A DNA stretch of 64,000 nucleotides. Source: Xiphydria camelus (Eukaryota > Arthropoda > Insecta > Hymenoptera > Xiphydriidae). The position numbers and the translations under genes were made by a program. Location: NCBI GenBank assembly GCA_963678675.1, contig OY783200.1, positions 11,209,431-11,273,430 of the forward strand, read 5' to 3'. Positions 45,683 to 58,075 of this stretch are shown here, in pieces; the first letter of the stretch is position 1, and each line of letters starts with the position of its first letter. The notes under the pieces are model-generated. The model ran no database searches, was not told where the DNA came from, and saw only the letters and a list, made by a program, of their open reading frames with translations.

Positions 45683-45830
45683 CTGCGCGTCAGAAGAGGG
45701 ACGGAATGTCGAACCTTCAATCGGACGCGTGTGTATGATTTCTTTTTTTTTCGCGACGGGTCCTGCAGCAAGTAACGCGTCATACCTGTGTTGGACGGAC
45801 GGCCACTCTTCCTGACAGAGATACCTCCTG

Positions 45831-46543
45831 GTACAAGATCCGAACTAGAGAGACATTCTTCACCGATCTGCTTACCGGATGAAAAGTATTTTTTGTCAAA
45901 CATAATACGTCAATGAATATATCGCGAATGGGTAGGCTAATAAAATATGCTCAAGACTACCCTTAAAACTATATAAACAGGTGAGCTGATATGAGCAATT
46001 TGCACCGATTTATGTAATTTATGTAATAATGAGGGGAGCACGCATTTTTCCGCAAACTGAGAGATGTAAACAGCGAGTCACTCGTAGTCGCTTTTTCTCG
46101 GCATTTTAGTAGTGTTATCTTTGTCAATCGCGTACGAGGAAGCAGTATGTACGCACTCTTTCTCATCTAACCGTCGCGTCGCGCCCACTTCCTACGTTGC
46201 GTCCTATAGCAAATTTCCCTGTAGTACGCGCATCTTGGCTAACTCCCATAAATTTCAAAGCCTTACAACCGTGATTCATGACCGATATTTTGCAGGTAGG
46301 GTTATACCACCGTGTTTGCAATAAAATTATCTTTATTTTCATATATAGTTTAATTGGTAAGCAGATCGGTGCAAATTGCTCATATCAGCGCTCACCTGTT
46401 TATATAGTTTTAAGGGTAGTCTTGAGCATATTTTATTAGCCTACCCATTCGCGATATATTCATTGACGTATTATGTTTGACAAAAAATACTTTTTATCCG
46501 GTAAGCAGATTGGTGAAGAACGTCTCTAGTTCGGATCTTGTAC
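45831..46543. mobile_element. Foldback element, 180-bp arms
   Basis: 45,831-46,010 and 46,364-46,543 are inverted copies with few mismatches (for example ACGTATTATGTTTGACAAAA). The 353-bp loop is non-coding. It lies in the presumed intron upstream of the GPCR exon. Confidence 0.85.
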
Positions 46544-47092
46544 TATTGTTGGATTCCACCGATAAGTCGCAAAAGCCTTCGGCTACTAAAAATGATTGTA
46601 TTCCAAGTAATTATTCGCGAAGTACAATTAACGAATACGGAAGGAATCGAAGTGATTGCAGTGGAGGCTCGATTGGAAAAAAAGCGCTGTTCGGACGCGT
46701 CGATCGGATACTTATAGACTAAAATTTCCCCGAAACGAGAGGGGTAGTTCCCGTTAGAGGATAGAGCTGTCAACGGGTCGGAGTGCGACAGGGCACGTAT
46801 AGCTACGTCCCTTCGCGATCGAAGTTCAACCTTGCTTCGGCCGTGTGGGACCGATTCCGCGAAAGGTCGGGTTTTCCGCGATAGCGGAACGGAATTAGAC
46901 GGACCGTAGTAGCGGGCCGATCGGTCCAAGACGGATAATCCCTTGCAATCGATTGTCCATAATTATAACAAGTGGCTTTCCGCGAAGTTGGGGACGATTC
47001 ACGCAGCGCTAACATCTGTCCGGCTTAAGTCGCTTTTCGTGACGATGCTAACGGTTCACGCCGAAGAGCGCAGTACCTATGACTATAGTCGT
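46544..47092. other. GC-richer non-repetitive stretch
   Basis: Open in several frames on both strands without recognisable similarity; probably intronic or intergenic DNA of the GPCR locus. Confidence 0.4.
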
Positions 47093-47141
47093 ACTAGCTA
47101 AAGAGTGCTCTTCGGGAAAGCTCGGAGCAACGTTCTCCCAC
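47093..47141 (-). repeat. Isolated copy of the GTGGGGGA...GCTCCGAGCT motif
   Basis: On minus: GTGGGAGAACGTTGCTCCGA then GCTTTCCCGAAGAGCACTC. It matches the motif found three times in each 0.66-kb repeat unit. Confidence 0.7.
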
Positions 47142-47329
47142 TATGTGTCTTCCCCCACCAAGCAAGTTAGGCATGCACACATCAAATTTTCGAGTATATG
47201 CACACTGGCAAAGTCTTGCTTCCGCCACATGAAGTAGTCCCCTTTTTTTGAATGGGGATCCGGACTGCCAAATTTTACCACTTGGCGGCACCACCACTGC
47301 CTAGGCTTTTCCGCGCGCATTTCAATCCG

Positions 47330-47420
47330 TTAACCCTAGACCGGTATCGATATTCAATGATACGTTATAATCTGTAGTTGGAATGCGTACATTTTACGTA
47401 CGTTACAGATCTAGGGTTAA
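47330..47420. mobile_element. 91-bp piggyBac-type MITE
   Basis: TTAA at 47,330 and 47,417; inner ends CCCTAGACC and inverted CCCTAGATC. Only about 83 bp between the TTAA sites. Confidence 0.7.
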
Positions 47421-48526
47421 ATACAACAATGAATTGTTTATTAATTAATTACATATATATTGATGATTCGAAATCTGTAGTCTAGCAGTTGGAGCATAAA
47501 AATAATGGAATTAGATATCTATAAATGTATTTTACGTATATTGTGTGATCTAAATCGTGTGGGGTTTGTTTAAGGTATTTGGAGGGCTATAGCACTTTCG
47601 AGCAATTTTGTACAAATTTTGTCAGATTTTAGATTATAAAAAAATTGATAACTTTTCCTTGTGAATGAAATCGTTCTGACGTTTAGAATAGAGATATTCG
47701 GTTGTGAAATTTACATTGAAATCAATGAGACACAAGGCCGTACTACGCCGCGCGTGCGTAGTAACAATTGCTTCAACAGAAATTATTTTTGAAGTACATT
47801 TACCAGTAGGTGAATAAACCGGTCCTTAAGGATGTATGGGAGGTTCAGAAAAATGGTGCATATGTCATGAAAATTGGTTACATTATTAACTATTGTATTT
47901 TAGAGTAGCATGCAAAATTTCACATTAATTCACAAACCCATTTAGAACTTATATCAATTTGAAAATGTAACAGTTTAACATTTTGTCTTATGGCACAATC
48001 GCATACTTCCGTATGTGATGTAAGTAAAACCATCGAGAAAATGGTGCATGCGGTTTCAAATTTTGTGTGGCTGTAAATTAAATATCGACAAAGCACTGTG
48101 CAAAATTGTTTTAATATTTTCAAGATAGTTGTCACAAAATTAATTATAATTTCCAATAATTTGACGTGCTGCCCGAGTTCTGAGCGGTTAAGCTATGGAA
48201 GTGCGGCAACATCGCGAACATCTGACAGAAACGTTGGAAGAGTATATCGAAATTTACTATAATGTATCATCAATATATATCGCGTACAAATTCAAATGTG
48301 GCCGAATTATTTTCTCCTTTTTCGGTTAATCATGCTTAATTTTTTTTACTGTAATTAGAGACATTAAAAAAGAATTCGCATACATATTAAAAAAATTCAA
48401 CTACTTGTCATACTCACGTATTACATAATATATTTCAGTCTATTAACAGACAATATGACATAAAACTAATAAAATTAATACAAAGCTTTGTTTTCTTATT
48501 TGGAAATTGTCAATGTGTAATAGTAT
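47421..48526. other. Non-coding, AT-rich; possible 3' flank of the Mutator-like element
   Basis: TTAAGGATGTATGGGAGG at 47,825 resembles the inverted TTAAGGATGTATGGGAAG at 52,724-52,741. These could be short terminal repeats of the Mutator-like element, but no matching target duplication was found. Confidence 0.4.
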
Positions 48527-51500
48527 CTAGAGATCGTTCTTATCATTTAGGTTTTGGCAGAAGTCTACGATTCTCTGTATTGTAGTTTTACGTAATCCTT
48601 TTAAAATTATTTTTGGTTTCTCTTTTTGAAATAATTGTGTAATACCACTTGCCCCAGAAGTTTTATAAACATTAAGTAAAATGTCAATTGTTATGTCAGC
48701 CATTGCTAGTTTTTTGCGTATACTAGAACCGACCACCTTTTGTAAAGGAATCAGCGTTATGAGAACGTCATTTGCTTTATCCGCAGCAGCCCAATGACTA
48801 ATCTGATCATCGAAAGTCTTAACATTTTTAATTAGTTCTTCATTTGATATATTTGCTTTATGAAGGATTTTTTCTAAAATATTGCAGTCGTGTATTGCGT
48901 TATGCGCTCCAGTGGTTGAAATATGCAAGAAGTCCGCTAATCCAGAGATCGTGCATTGACCTCTACCTTTTCGATTCGTAACTCGTCTAATTACCTCCAA
49001 TGTGTCGATAAAACCGTATAAAACTTCTGAGAATTCATCGACTAAAGTGCAACGATTAATTGCTCTGAAAAATTTGGGCCCATCAAAGCTTAAGTTATGA
49101 ATTGCAATGACACATTTCTTACTGAATGAGCTAAGCCACATTTTTAAGTAACCCAACGCAACTCGAAGAGGCACAGATGGTACTTTTATTCCGTGATGCA
49201 TAAGATCTCCGTGACAATTTATTAGACCATTGGCCAGAGTTGCACTATGAGAAACTTTTTGAGTGGGATTGATGTATGATTCGAAAGATTGATTGCCACA
49301 TTTCGCAGCTATTTGTAAAATATCGCAATGTCTTTCGAAGCCTGATGTTTCGAGATCTAGAAGAACGATGTCAAATTCATCATTAATGTAGCCCCATTCA
49401 GCTTCATCATCCTTTTTCTCAACTGCCGGTTCATTTAAAAGGGCACAGTTCGACTTATAAGTGACACCTTCATAGTTTTCTTTTCGGTGACGTAAGGATG
49501 TTCGAAGCTTTCTTAATTCCATTCGTTGTTTCTTAAAGGCTGCAGTTTTTATCAGGGCACGTCTTTTTTGTACGGTTTTTTGTACTCTAGAGACATGCCG
49601 CGAATGATGTCTTCCAGGCGATAAAGAAATGGCTTTCGCAATTTCTTCTGTATATCCTTCTCCTATATTTTTTTGCCCGACAGCACAGGCGAATCTATAA
49701 TCAGATGATGCAGTCATGCTGTAACACCTCGATTTAGGGGCTTTGCTTGCCATCGTAGCATTCAAACTCTCGTTCGCATTGCTAGATGCACCCGATGAAA
49801 ATTTTAGGGCGTTTGCGGCAAGTAGATGAAAAATTTTTTTGAGATCTTCGAATAAATTCTTATTATGAAACCCCCCCGGGATAATTCGATGATCATAGTT
49901 TTCTTTATCCTTTACATATCCACACCATGCTCCACACTTGCTATGATCATTAAATGCGTGATAAGGGATGCATTCAATAGCATTAGATATGGCTTTGCTG
50001 TTGCCCTTATTTTGAGCTACAGAATAGGTGAAACATCTGTGTAAATATAAGATAGAGTCCTTAGTCATCTCCGTGTGCCTTTTCTGAATATTATATAATT
50101 CTTTTTTAACGCCCCCGGAAGCATGATTAATGTCCGACTGCTTGATTATTGGATGATTGCTTGCTGCTCGACATGCTGCGATGGTAGAGCTATCGTCATC
50201 GCCGATTAGTACTCCAACTTGAACGTTTTGGGATTTAAGAATAGAACTCTCTACAACGAGCGCCTTTGCCACATCTGGCTCCATTGCTTTTGCCGATCCG
50301 TAGAAATTTTTTCTACAATCGTGCTCTGGAGCTACATCGTTTTGGTCACATTTCTTGCATTTTCGATTCCGTGTTGAATAATCTAATACTAAACCACTCA
50401 TCGCACCAATAGCGGCTCCAAAACCATTTAAACTATCATAGTTTCGTCCCGCACCTCTCGTACTCCAGCCCATATCATAAGAAATTAGAATTCTGATGAC
50501 ATCATCGAAAGTGACAGGAGTGTTTCGAAGACCTTCTTCAATGCTAGAATGCTCAAGAGTAGAATCACTTGATGATCGATGACGAATTATAAAATTACTT
50601 CGAAATTCTTCTGGCCTAATTGAAATGACAGGAAAAAATATGACGAATGAATTCAAGCTTTGGTTTATTTTTTACAAAATACATGAGAAAAAAATTTCAA
50701 AAATTCCATTACTAACTTACAAAGTAATTATAATTTGTGTATACTAGTATCTAAAAAATAACTACATGAAAGAAACTTCAATCACTATTGTCTCATTATT
50801 TATGAACTTTTGGCTTACATCGATATAAGATTTTATTGTAGATAAAAATGTAAGCTTCAAAAAAGTATTCCACAAATGTAGGCCAAAACCTCATAGATAA
50901 CGAGATAATAGAGATTGAAGTTTCTTTCCTGACAAGTAAGTTTAGGGTCATATTCACTGTAAAAAGTTTTTGCAGTAAACTTCATATCATGTTTATGAAG
51001 TTTTTCTCATACAAGTTTGTCTATTAAAATTACTATACGCGATTTAAAAAATTTTATTTCTTATACATGATTTAAATTTGCTATAAAGCCACTTTAAATC
51101 TACCAAAAAAATATACTAACTTTTCAGAAAAAATTGTAAAATTCAAAATTCTGTTTAAAAATTACAAATAATTCATAGTAATTCATATTACTGCGCCTAA
51201 TTTTCAATTTTAGAATACTTTTGTACAGGAAATGTTTAGTAAATTTACAAATTCTTTTAACAGTGTGGTATAAATCATTATTAGAGAAGAAGCTTAATAA
51301 TTACAATAGCTTTTCGATGTCATCTGCATGCTTAATTGTCAATTCTCGCTCTAAATCTGTTGCATTCTCACAGCTCTTTTTAGCTACAGCTTCTGCTGCT
51401 AGTCCAACTTCCCGTTCATACTTTTTGAACGTTTTAAACTCGAAGCTTGGAATATTCATGCACGAGCACAGTTTGGTGAAGCTAGTCCATCCCGATCCAC

Positions 51501-52199
51501 TGTGCAAAATCCCTGAAAAATTTAGTTGTCAATGGTTATTAATTAATGTTTCGTAACGGCAATATTGGTATCAAAAAGTCATCTGCCCAGACGAAGTAGA
51601 CCGGCAATTAAATAATATTGGATTTGGTGATCACTCGGAAGCCAAAAGTAGTAAAACTTATAGTAATAATTATAACAGTGATATTTTGGCAACGTGGGGT
51701 ATGATTGTGAGGAGTCAGCAGGGTTAACAAAAATCTTAAAAACTTTACTACATTTATTGCTTTTACCTAGCACGGCCTTGGAATTAATGTCGAATCTAGC
51801 ACTCCGTTTATCCAAAGTTTCACGCTGCTTGCCTGTAGCAACTTTATTTAAAAGTAAACATTTATGGCATCTGATCGTTAGTAGGGAGGCCAAGCCTTGA
51901 CGAATCTCGTTTTCAATATTCTCTAAAGAGAGAACTTCTTTGCACGAAACACACCACAGCTGTTGGCCAAGAACTTTTAGCTCCACAATGCGTCGCCCAT
52001 CCATAAAATATGGTTCTTTGTCAGCAACATGATCTTCGGTGTTATTTTCGGCCTCTGGTTCCTGAATGTCGACTTCACTATATGCAGCTATTGGTACTTG
52101 CCTTCTATTTTTTCCACTTTGATACTGTGCAAGTCTTTGGTTGTATGTCTTTTTACTCACGATCTTTCCTTTCCACCGATAAGTGGATGCTTTCAACAT
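48527..52199 (-). CDS. Mutator-like transposase fused to DEDDh exonuclease, intact
   Basis: Three minus-strand exons (52,199-51,767; 51,512-51,305; 50,615-48,527) join in phase with GT-AG borders into 909 codons plus stop. The N-terminal third has zinc-binding and family motifs (GRRIVELKVLGQQLWC ... CHKC; FDINSKAVLG). The transposase core includes SYDMGWSTRGAGRNYDSLNG (first Asp), VGVLIGDDDSSTIAACR (second Asp), CGAWCGYVKD and SSNANESLNATMASKAPKS (Glu). The C-terminal third is a 3'-5' exonuclease of the DnaQ/DEDDh type: IVLLDLETSGF (D-x-E), AIHNLSFDGPKF (D) and GAHNAIHDCNIL (H...D). Mutator-like transposases in invertebrates belong to this family (Pfam Mutator-like domain). The exonuclease's role is unknown; end trimming during transposition is a guess. 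No stops or frameshifts, in contrast to most neighbours. Confidence 0.85.
50766..50930. mobile_element. Foldback MITE upstream of exon 3
   Basis: GAAAGAAACTTCAATCACTA is inverted at 50,906-50,930; a related sequence is in the IQGAP intron at 21.1-21.3 kb. It lies in the intron of the Mutator-like gene. Confidence 0.7.
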
Positions 52200-52802
52200 C
52201 GTGAGTAAACGTGAGTTACATCGGCGAGGATAACCTATAACAACTAACCAAAAAATATGAGTAGACTACACAAACAAATGCATCAATGCTACCAATTTAC
52301 TGCCGCTAAAATATCAAAACGGTACAGTGTTGTCACGTCTACAGTCGAATAGGTGATGTTCAATTTTAAACATTAAGCATTTCAAATGTCCATAAATTCA
52401 ACAGATATTTTATTTATACTTACTTTCGGTCTCTATACAAACACTATAAATTAATTTACATCAATAAACGTCAAGAATTGTAATTAACACTTTTTTTTTG
52501 TACAGTTGGATTCAGGCCATTTTCACTTCCAAAAGTTTCATCGTAATGAACATAAATATTAATAAATTACATTAAACTAAATGTTAGAAGTGAGAAAATA
52601 TATTTCTATCGTCAAGATTAATATTACTACCTTGATTTATCGCTCTTCCGAGGTTCTTTATCATTCGAAATATGTTGTTATTTTAAGAAGTTTAAATTTC
52701 AACTACTTTTGTCGAATATTGTACTTCCCATACATCCTTAAATGTATAATTTATCGTTTCTTACTTTCAAAATTGAAGTTATGAAAATGTTAAGACCAAG
52801 CA

Positions 52803-52995
52803 GGGGCTGTGAATGCGCTCGCAGTCCCGTACCTTTCCCGGAAGGCTAATTGCCGGACGGCTCCTAATGAATTACGCATCATTGAAATCACTTTGCTAAG
52901 CATCGCTAGCCGTCGGTTACTTAATCCACTTGTAATGAGAAGTAGCGACGAATTCCGACCGATGGTCTATCGGAAAAAAGCTATCCTTCTAGGAA
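52803..52995 (-). repeat. Dispersed repeat family, copy F
   Basis: On minus: CATTAGGAGCCGTCCGGCAA ... TTCCGGGAAAGGTACGGGAC, matching copies D, E and G. Confidence 0.6.
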
Positions 52996-53774
52996 ATCCT
53001 GACAACCACCGCTCAGTCCCGTTAGGTACAGTATGTTAAGTAAGAGCGTGTACGGCGTTATTCATAACAAAATTATTCAACAATCTTTTTTTCCACATAT
53101 ATACGTTTCACATATTCCAAGGCAATGCGCAATTGTGTTAATAATGAGTCCAATCACCACCATCGATAATAATCGCTTGGCATCTCCAAGGGGCATAATA
53201 TTCACCGATTTTTCGACATATTCGCGGGGAAGTGCCTTCCATGTTTGTCTTTTCGTATACTTTATTTCAATCGCCTATAGTTTATATGAATAACAAAAGG
53301 ATACATTATGTTCTTTCTGTACTTATTTCTTCCTTTCTATCCTTACCAAAGATAAACCGTTATCAAATTTACGATCAAGTAATTGGTGGAAAGAATATAC
53401 AAAACCTCCAAAAGTGTCTCTAAACTGTCCGAATCAACTAGGAAGACGAAACTTTTTCAGAGGAGGCTAAGAAGTCAAAGAATGACGACATATTATCATT
53501 ATCATTGACATTATTATGAGTAAATATCTCGAAAATCTATCGTTGAGATTACATTTTTTAATTTTACAACATAAAAGAATGTAAATTTTTTCTCCCCATG
53601 ACATCATTCAGTTGTAATTTCTTTTCTTTAATTAATTCATTCTAAATTAACTCATTCTTATTATAGCAGCGCATATCATCATCATTCATGAGTAACATTA
53701 AATTCAAATTCAAATTTGAATGAAATGGGGATCAGGATATATGAGAACTGTGTGGTAGGTGGCGATATTGTATG
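52996..53774. other. Non-coding stretch
   Basis: No gene is recognised; short open frames have no family resemblance. Confidence 0.4.
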
Positions 53775-55293
53775 TACACCCGCGGCCACGGTATCTGTCG
53801 CTGGTGACTTTTTTTAAACGTACTAATAGGCCGAGAGCCAGCGACAGCCAGACCTTCGTTATTTTATAAAGGCTGAAAGTTTCTCAGTGTATGTCCCTAA
53901 TAGAGGTAAGAACGATCCCCGAATATGAAGTTTGGATCATGGTGGCTTTGGCAGGTAACAGATGGCAAAGGTGTAAAAAAATGGACCTCACTTTCGTTAA
54001 AGTATAAAGCTCAGTTTTTATATATTTTATTCGCAATAATATTAGAAATCACGTCGTCCATTGCCAGACACTTAGTATGGTTCCAACCCCCTGCCAGACA
54101 CCCTTAAACTATAATAAATTTTAATTAAACTTTCGTCATGTATAAAAGCTAAATTTTATATATGTTATTTGGGGAACTATCAAAAGATGTTTCCTCAGTA
54201 GCCAGACAGTTTCGATGGTTCCTACATCTTGCCAGACACATTGAAAGTCTGCCGTAGTATAGTATAGGTGCGAGCGCGCGAGGCACTATATATATACAAG
54301 CGGGTGCGAGTGAAATAGTGAGTTCGGTCTATTGCGATCTTTTTTGTTGCGCATCTTTCATTTACTCAGTATCATATGTTCAACAGTGTTTTTTGGATTT
54401 ATGGGAAAATTTAATTATATAGAATTATTTATGACTAAAAAATAAATTTTCAAAAAATGATTCAGTAGAATTTTCATGTCAATAAATCAATGCAACAAAA
54501 ATTTAATAAATTAATCAATAATGATTTGATATGATTACTGGATTTAAAGAAATATTTAATGATTTTCAAGCCCAAGATCCAGCGACAGCTTGACCTTCGT
54601 TATTTTATAAAGGCTGAAAGTTTCTCAGTGTATGTCCCCAATAGAGGTAAGACCGATCTCCGACTATGAAGTTTGGATCATAGTAACTTTGGCAGGTAAC
54701 AGGTGGCAAAGGTGTAAAAAAATGGACCCCAACTTCGTTAAAGTATAAAGCTCAGTTTTTATATATTTTATTCGGAATAATACTAGAAATCATGTCGTCC
54801 ATTGCTAGATATTTAGTATGGTTCCAACCCCCTGCCAGACACCCTTAAACTATAATAAATTGTAATTATACTTTCGTCATAGTATAAAAGCTAAATTTTA
54901 TATATGTTATTTGGAGAACTATCAAAAGATGTTTCCTCAGTAGCCAGACAGTTTTGATGGTTCCTACATCTTGCCAGACACATTGAAAATCTGCCGTAGG
55001 TGCGAGCGCGAGGAACTATATATGCAAGCGGGTGCGAGTGAAATAGTGAGTTCGGTCTATTGCGATCTTTTGTTGCGCATCTTTCATTTACTCAGTATCA
55101 TGTGTTGAACAGTGTTTTTTGGATTTATCGGAAAATGAACAATTGATGAAATAACCAATGAACAATTAATTCTCATACGCTTATTAGCTACGGTGGCGTC
55201 TACTCTCGTTAATAAAAGCATGAGGATTATTAATCATTGGTTAGTACGTTTAAAAATAACATTTAAAAAGTCACCAGCGACAGATACCGTGGC
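53775..55293. mobile_element. Element with inverted ends and two internal 0.55-kb repeats
   Basis: The ends TACACCCGCGGCCACGGTAT (53,775) and inverted TACACCCGCAGCCACGGTAT (to 55,293) extend through CTGTCGCTGGTGACTTTTT. Inside, 53,838-54,405 and 54,583-55,132 are direct repeats of about 90 percent identity, separated by 180 bp. Each direct repeat carries paired GCCAGACA boxes. No protein is recognised. Confidence 0.75.
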
Positions 55294-55295
55294 TG

Positions 55296-55520
55296 CGGGT
55301 GTATGTACACCCTCGAGCTCAGATTCTAATCATGGGGAATTTTCAAAATGTCATATTTCAATATACTAACCAATGAATAATTAATTATCATGGTTTCATT
55401 AGCCAGGGCAAAGGCCGCATTAGCTAATGAAAGTATGAGATTTAATTGCTAATTGGCTGTTACGTTTAAAACTTACATTTTGAAAATGTCTCATGATTAG
55501 AATCTGAGCTCGAGGGTGTA
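55296..55520. mobile_element. MITE, ends TACACCCTCGAGCTCAGATT
   Basis: Inverted ends of about 30 bp; it abuts the preceding element, and both begin TACACCC. Interior sequences (ACCAATGAATAATTAATT; TTAGCTAATGAAAG) resemble the right interior of the neighbour. Confidence 0.8.
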
Positions 55521-55551
55521 GTACAGTTGAAATTTCTGTCTCGGTGGCGCC

Positions 55552-58020
55552 CCTAATAGTCTAGGGAAATAAGACTTCCTCTGCGGAATGAAAGAAGGCA
55601 AGCTGGATTTTTGCAGAGATCTTCGTTTTGATGTTCTAATGAAGCATCAAAAAGTCTCATATGCTCACCCTTGTGCGTCTCGAGATATCGAAGGTCAAAG
55701 GTCATGAAAATCAGTTTTTTGCGAAAATCTCGCTTCCGGTTAGTCTGATGTCTTAAGAAGTTTTAACAAAATTTACGTAAAACAGTAATCTCTACAAGTT
55801 TGATTATATACATTTTTTTGTACGATCAACCGTTTTCGAGATATAGCGTGAAGAAGCGGGAGCGCGCATTTTTGAATAGGTAATACTGTATATACTGCTT
55901 AGCTATAACTATAAATGCACTTTTCTTAGTAGTTATACTAAAAATTGTATTCCTGTTATTGTTTCAGTTAAGAGTTTGTTAATTTATAAAAAAGAATATA
56001 ATAAATAATTAATAACAAAAATGCATCCTTTTCCACACCACATTTGAAGTAGAATGCAAAGCGCGTTTTTTTAGACATGGTTTCTGAACAGTAACCGATT
56101 CACGTCTTTCGCAATTGCCGGCGTGCTTTATGTTTCCTCTTCTTCATCCTCGTCTTCTTCAGGTTCCTCAAGTAGTTCTACCAAAATATTGTTTTCATCA
56201 TCACATGCTTCCGCTGTATCGAATTGCAAAATCTCTTCAGGCTCATGGCCACTGAACTCTTCAATCTATGTTCTAACATAATTGTTATATTTGACGGTTA
56301 CTCAGACAACTCTAAAAATATAAAAGCAATGGAGCAATTAAGACGAACTACTGCACTGTCTACATCTTATGAAGTCCGCTTTGATGCAACAATGAATGTG
56401 CCACTCAGCCAAGAAAAGTTCTTATCAAACCGATGCAACAAAAAGATTTTTATTGAAATGCTTATTTTTAATCATCGAAACAGCCATCGAAGTATCGGAA
56501 AGAGAAAGAACCGCCGTCATCATTGGAGAAGACATTGATTCGCTTGTTCTTTTAATAGGACGAACTCAGTCACATCAGCGACAAATTTTCGTAAAGAAAA
56601 TTGGCAAGGGTACTACATCAACATGAATTTATTCATCTAAAAGTTTCGACAAATATCCTCTTTGCAAAGAACATATTTTGTTTTTGCATGCCTTCACCGA
56701 ATGCGACACTACCTCTGCACTATTCAATAAAGGAATACTTCAGATTATGAAAATATTTGAGAAACATCCCAATTTGAATCGCTCGGCTCAAATATTTCAA
56801 GAAAAAAACTGCCCGCCAAATACATTATTTGAAAACGGAAAGCATTTTCTATTAGCCATGTATATTGCTCCAAAAGAAGAAGTAAACATTGACAACTTTA
56901 GGTATACCCATTTCATCAAATCAACAGGATTTAATAGACCAGTTAAATTGTCATCTCTTCCACCTACCAGTGAAGCAGCTCAATAGCATATCTACTGGGT
57001 CTACTACCAAATACAGATTTGGCTGGAAAAAATCTACAACCCGAAGAGAATGGGGTTGGGATTTAAAAAACGAGATGCTAGAGCCGAAAACAACATTATT
57101 GCCACTTGCTCCAGACGAACTATTAAACACAATCTTCTGCAATTGTAAAAAAGGATGTGGTGCGCAGTGTGGATGTAGAAAAGTAGGACTACCGTGCTCC
57201 ATAGTTTGTGGTCAGTGTCACGGACAGGCATGCCTGAACCCTTCCTCAGAATTGCAAGACATTGAAAACTTCAGTGGCCATGAGCCTGAAGAGATTTTGC
57301 AATTAGATACACCGGAAGCGTATGATGACGAAGACAATATTTTGATAGAACTACTTGAGGAACCTGAAGAAGACGAGGACGAGAAAGAGGAAACATAAAG
57401 CACGCCGGCAATTGCGAAAGACGTGAATCGGTTACTGTTCAGAAACTTTTGTTAATATCGAAAACATGGATGAGGCCTACTACATGTCTTTAAAAAACGC
57501 GCCTTGCATTCCACTTCAAAAGTGGTGCGGAAAAGGATGCATTATTTGTTATTAATTATTTAGTATATTGTTTTTATAAATGAACGAACTTTTAATTGAA
57601 ACAATAATAGCAATTCAATTTTTTAGTATAACTGCTAAGAAAAGTGCATTTATAGTTATAGCTAAGCAGTATATACAGTATTACCTATTCAAAAATGCGC
57701 GCTCTCGCTTTTTCACGCTATATCTCGAAAACAGTTGATCGTACAAAAAAAATGTATATAATCAAACTTGTAGAGAATACTGTTTTACGTAAATTTTGTT
57801 AAAACTTCTTAAGACATCAGACTAACCGGATGCGAGATTTTCGCAAAAAACTGATTTTCATGACCTTTGACCTTCGATATCTCGAGACGCACAAGGGTGA
57901 GCATATGAGACTTTTTGGTGCTTCATTAGAACATCAAAACGAAGATCTCTGCAAAAATCCAGCTTGCTTTCTCCCATTCTGCAGATGGGGTTTTTATAGA
58001 CCTTATTTCCCTGAACTATA
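55552..58020 (+). mobile_element. Foldback element with ~0.7-kb inverted arms around a PIN-like/CXC gene
   Basis: The left arm (55,552 to about 56,265) is the inverted copy of the right arm (about 57,250-58,020). Both start near TCTAGGGAAATAAG / TTCAGGGAAATAAG and run through GCAAGCTGGATTTTTGCAGA. The right arm includes the 3' end of the gene, so the left arm contains an antisense copy of its C-terminal codons (for example the GAGGAAGA-rich acidic tail at 56,140-56,190). Hence the original 5' end of the gene was replaced by an inverted copy of the 3' end. No target duplication is evident. Confidence 0.8.
56270..57398 (+). pseudogene. PIN-like nuclease domain + CXC domain protein, decayed
   Basis: The coding remnant begins NIIVIFDGYSDNSKNIKAME, followed (after a frame change near 56,440) by RTAVIIGEDIDSLVLLIGRT and LFLHAFTECDTTSALFNKGI. 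Acidic residues after a strand (IFDGY, GEDIDSLVLL, ECDTTS) are the pattern of PIN/FEN-like nucleases. An in-frame TGA lies at 56,624 and another frame change near 56,985. The last part has a Cys-rich module, NTIFCNCKKGCGAQCGCRKV then GLPCSIVCGQCHGQACLNP, which is a tesmin/TSO1-like CXC DNA-binding domain, and an acidic C-terminal tail ending at 57,398. The pairing is known to me only from uncharacterised proteins in insect and other invertebrate genomes. The N-terminus is missing because of the foldback rearrangement; the ATG at 56,224 lies within the antisense arm and is not a true start. Confidence 0.7.
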
Positions 58021-58075
58021 ACGGCAAAAATGCACGCTCCCCCCCCCCCCCCCCACTGATCCACGGTTGCTTAAA

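Noticed and set aside
45439..45903. 154-codon reading of the GPCR locus as a single open frame
   Set aside because: Only the central 53 codons match a receptor; the flanks are open intron, and good splice sites bound the exon.
56224..56270. ATG at 56,224 as start of the PIN-like/CXC protein
   Set aside because: It lies in the inverted arm, which is antisense to the gene's own 3' end, so it is not an original start.
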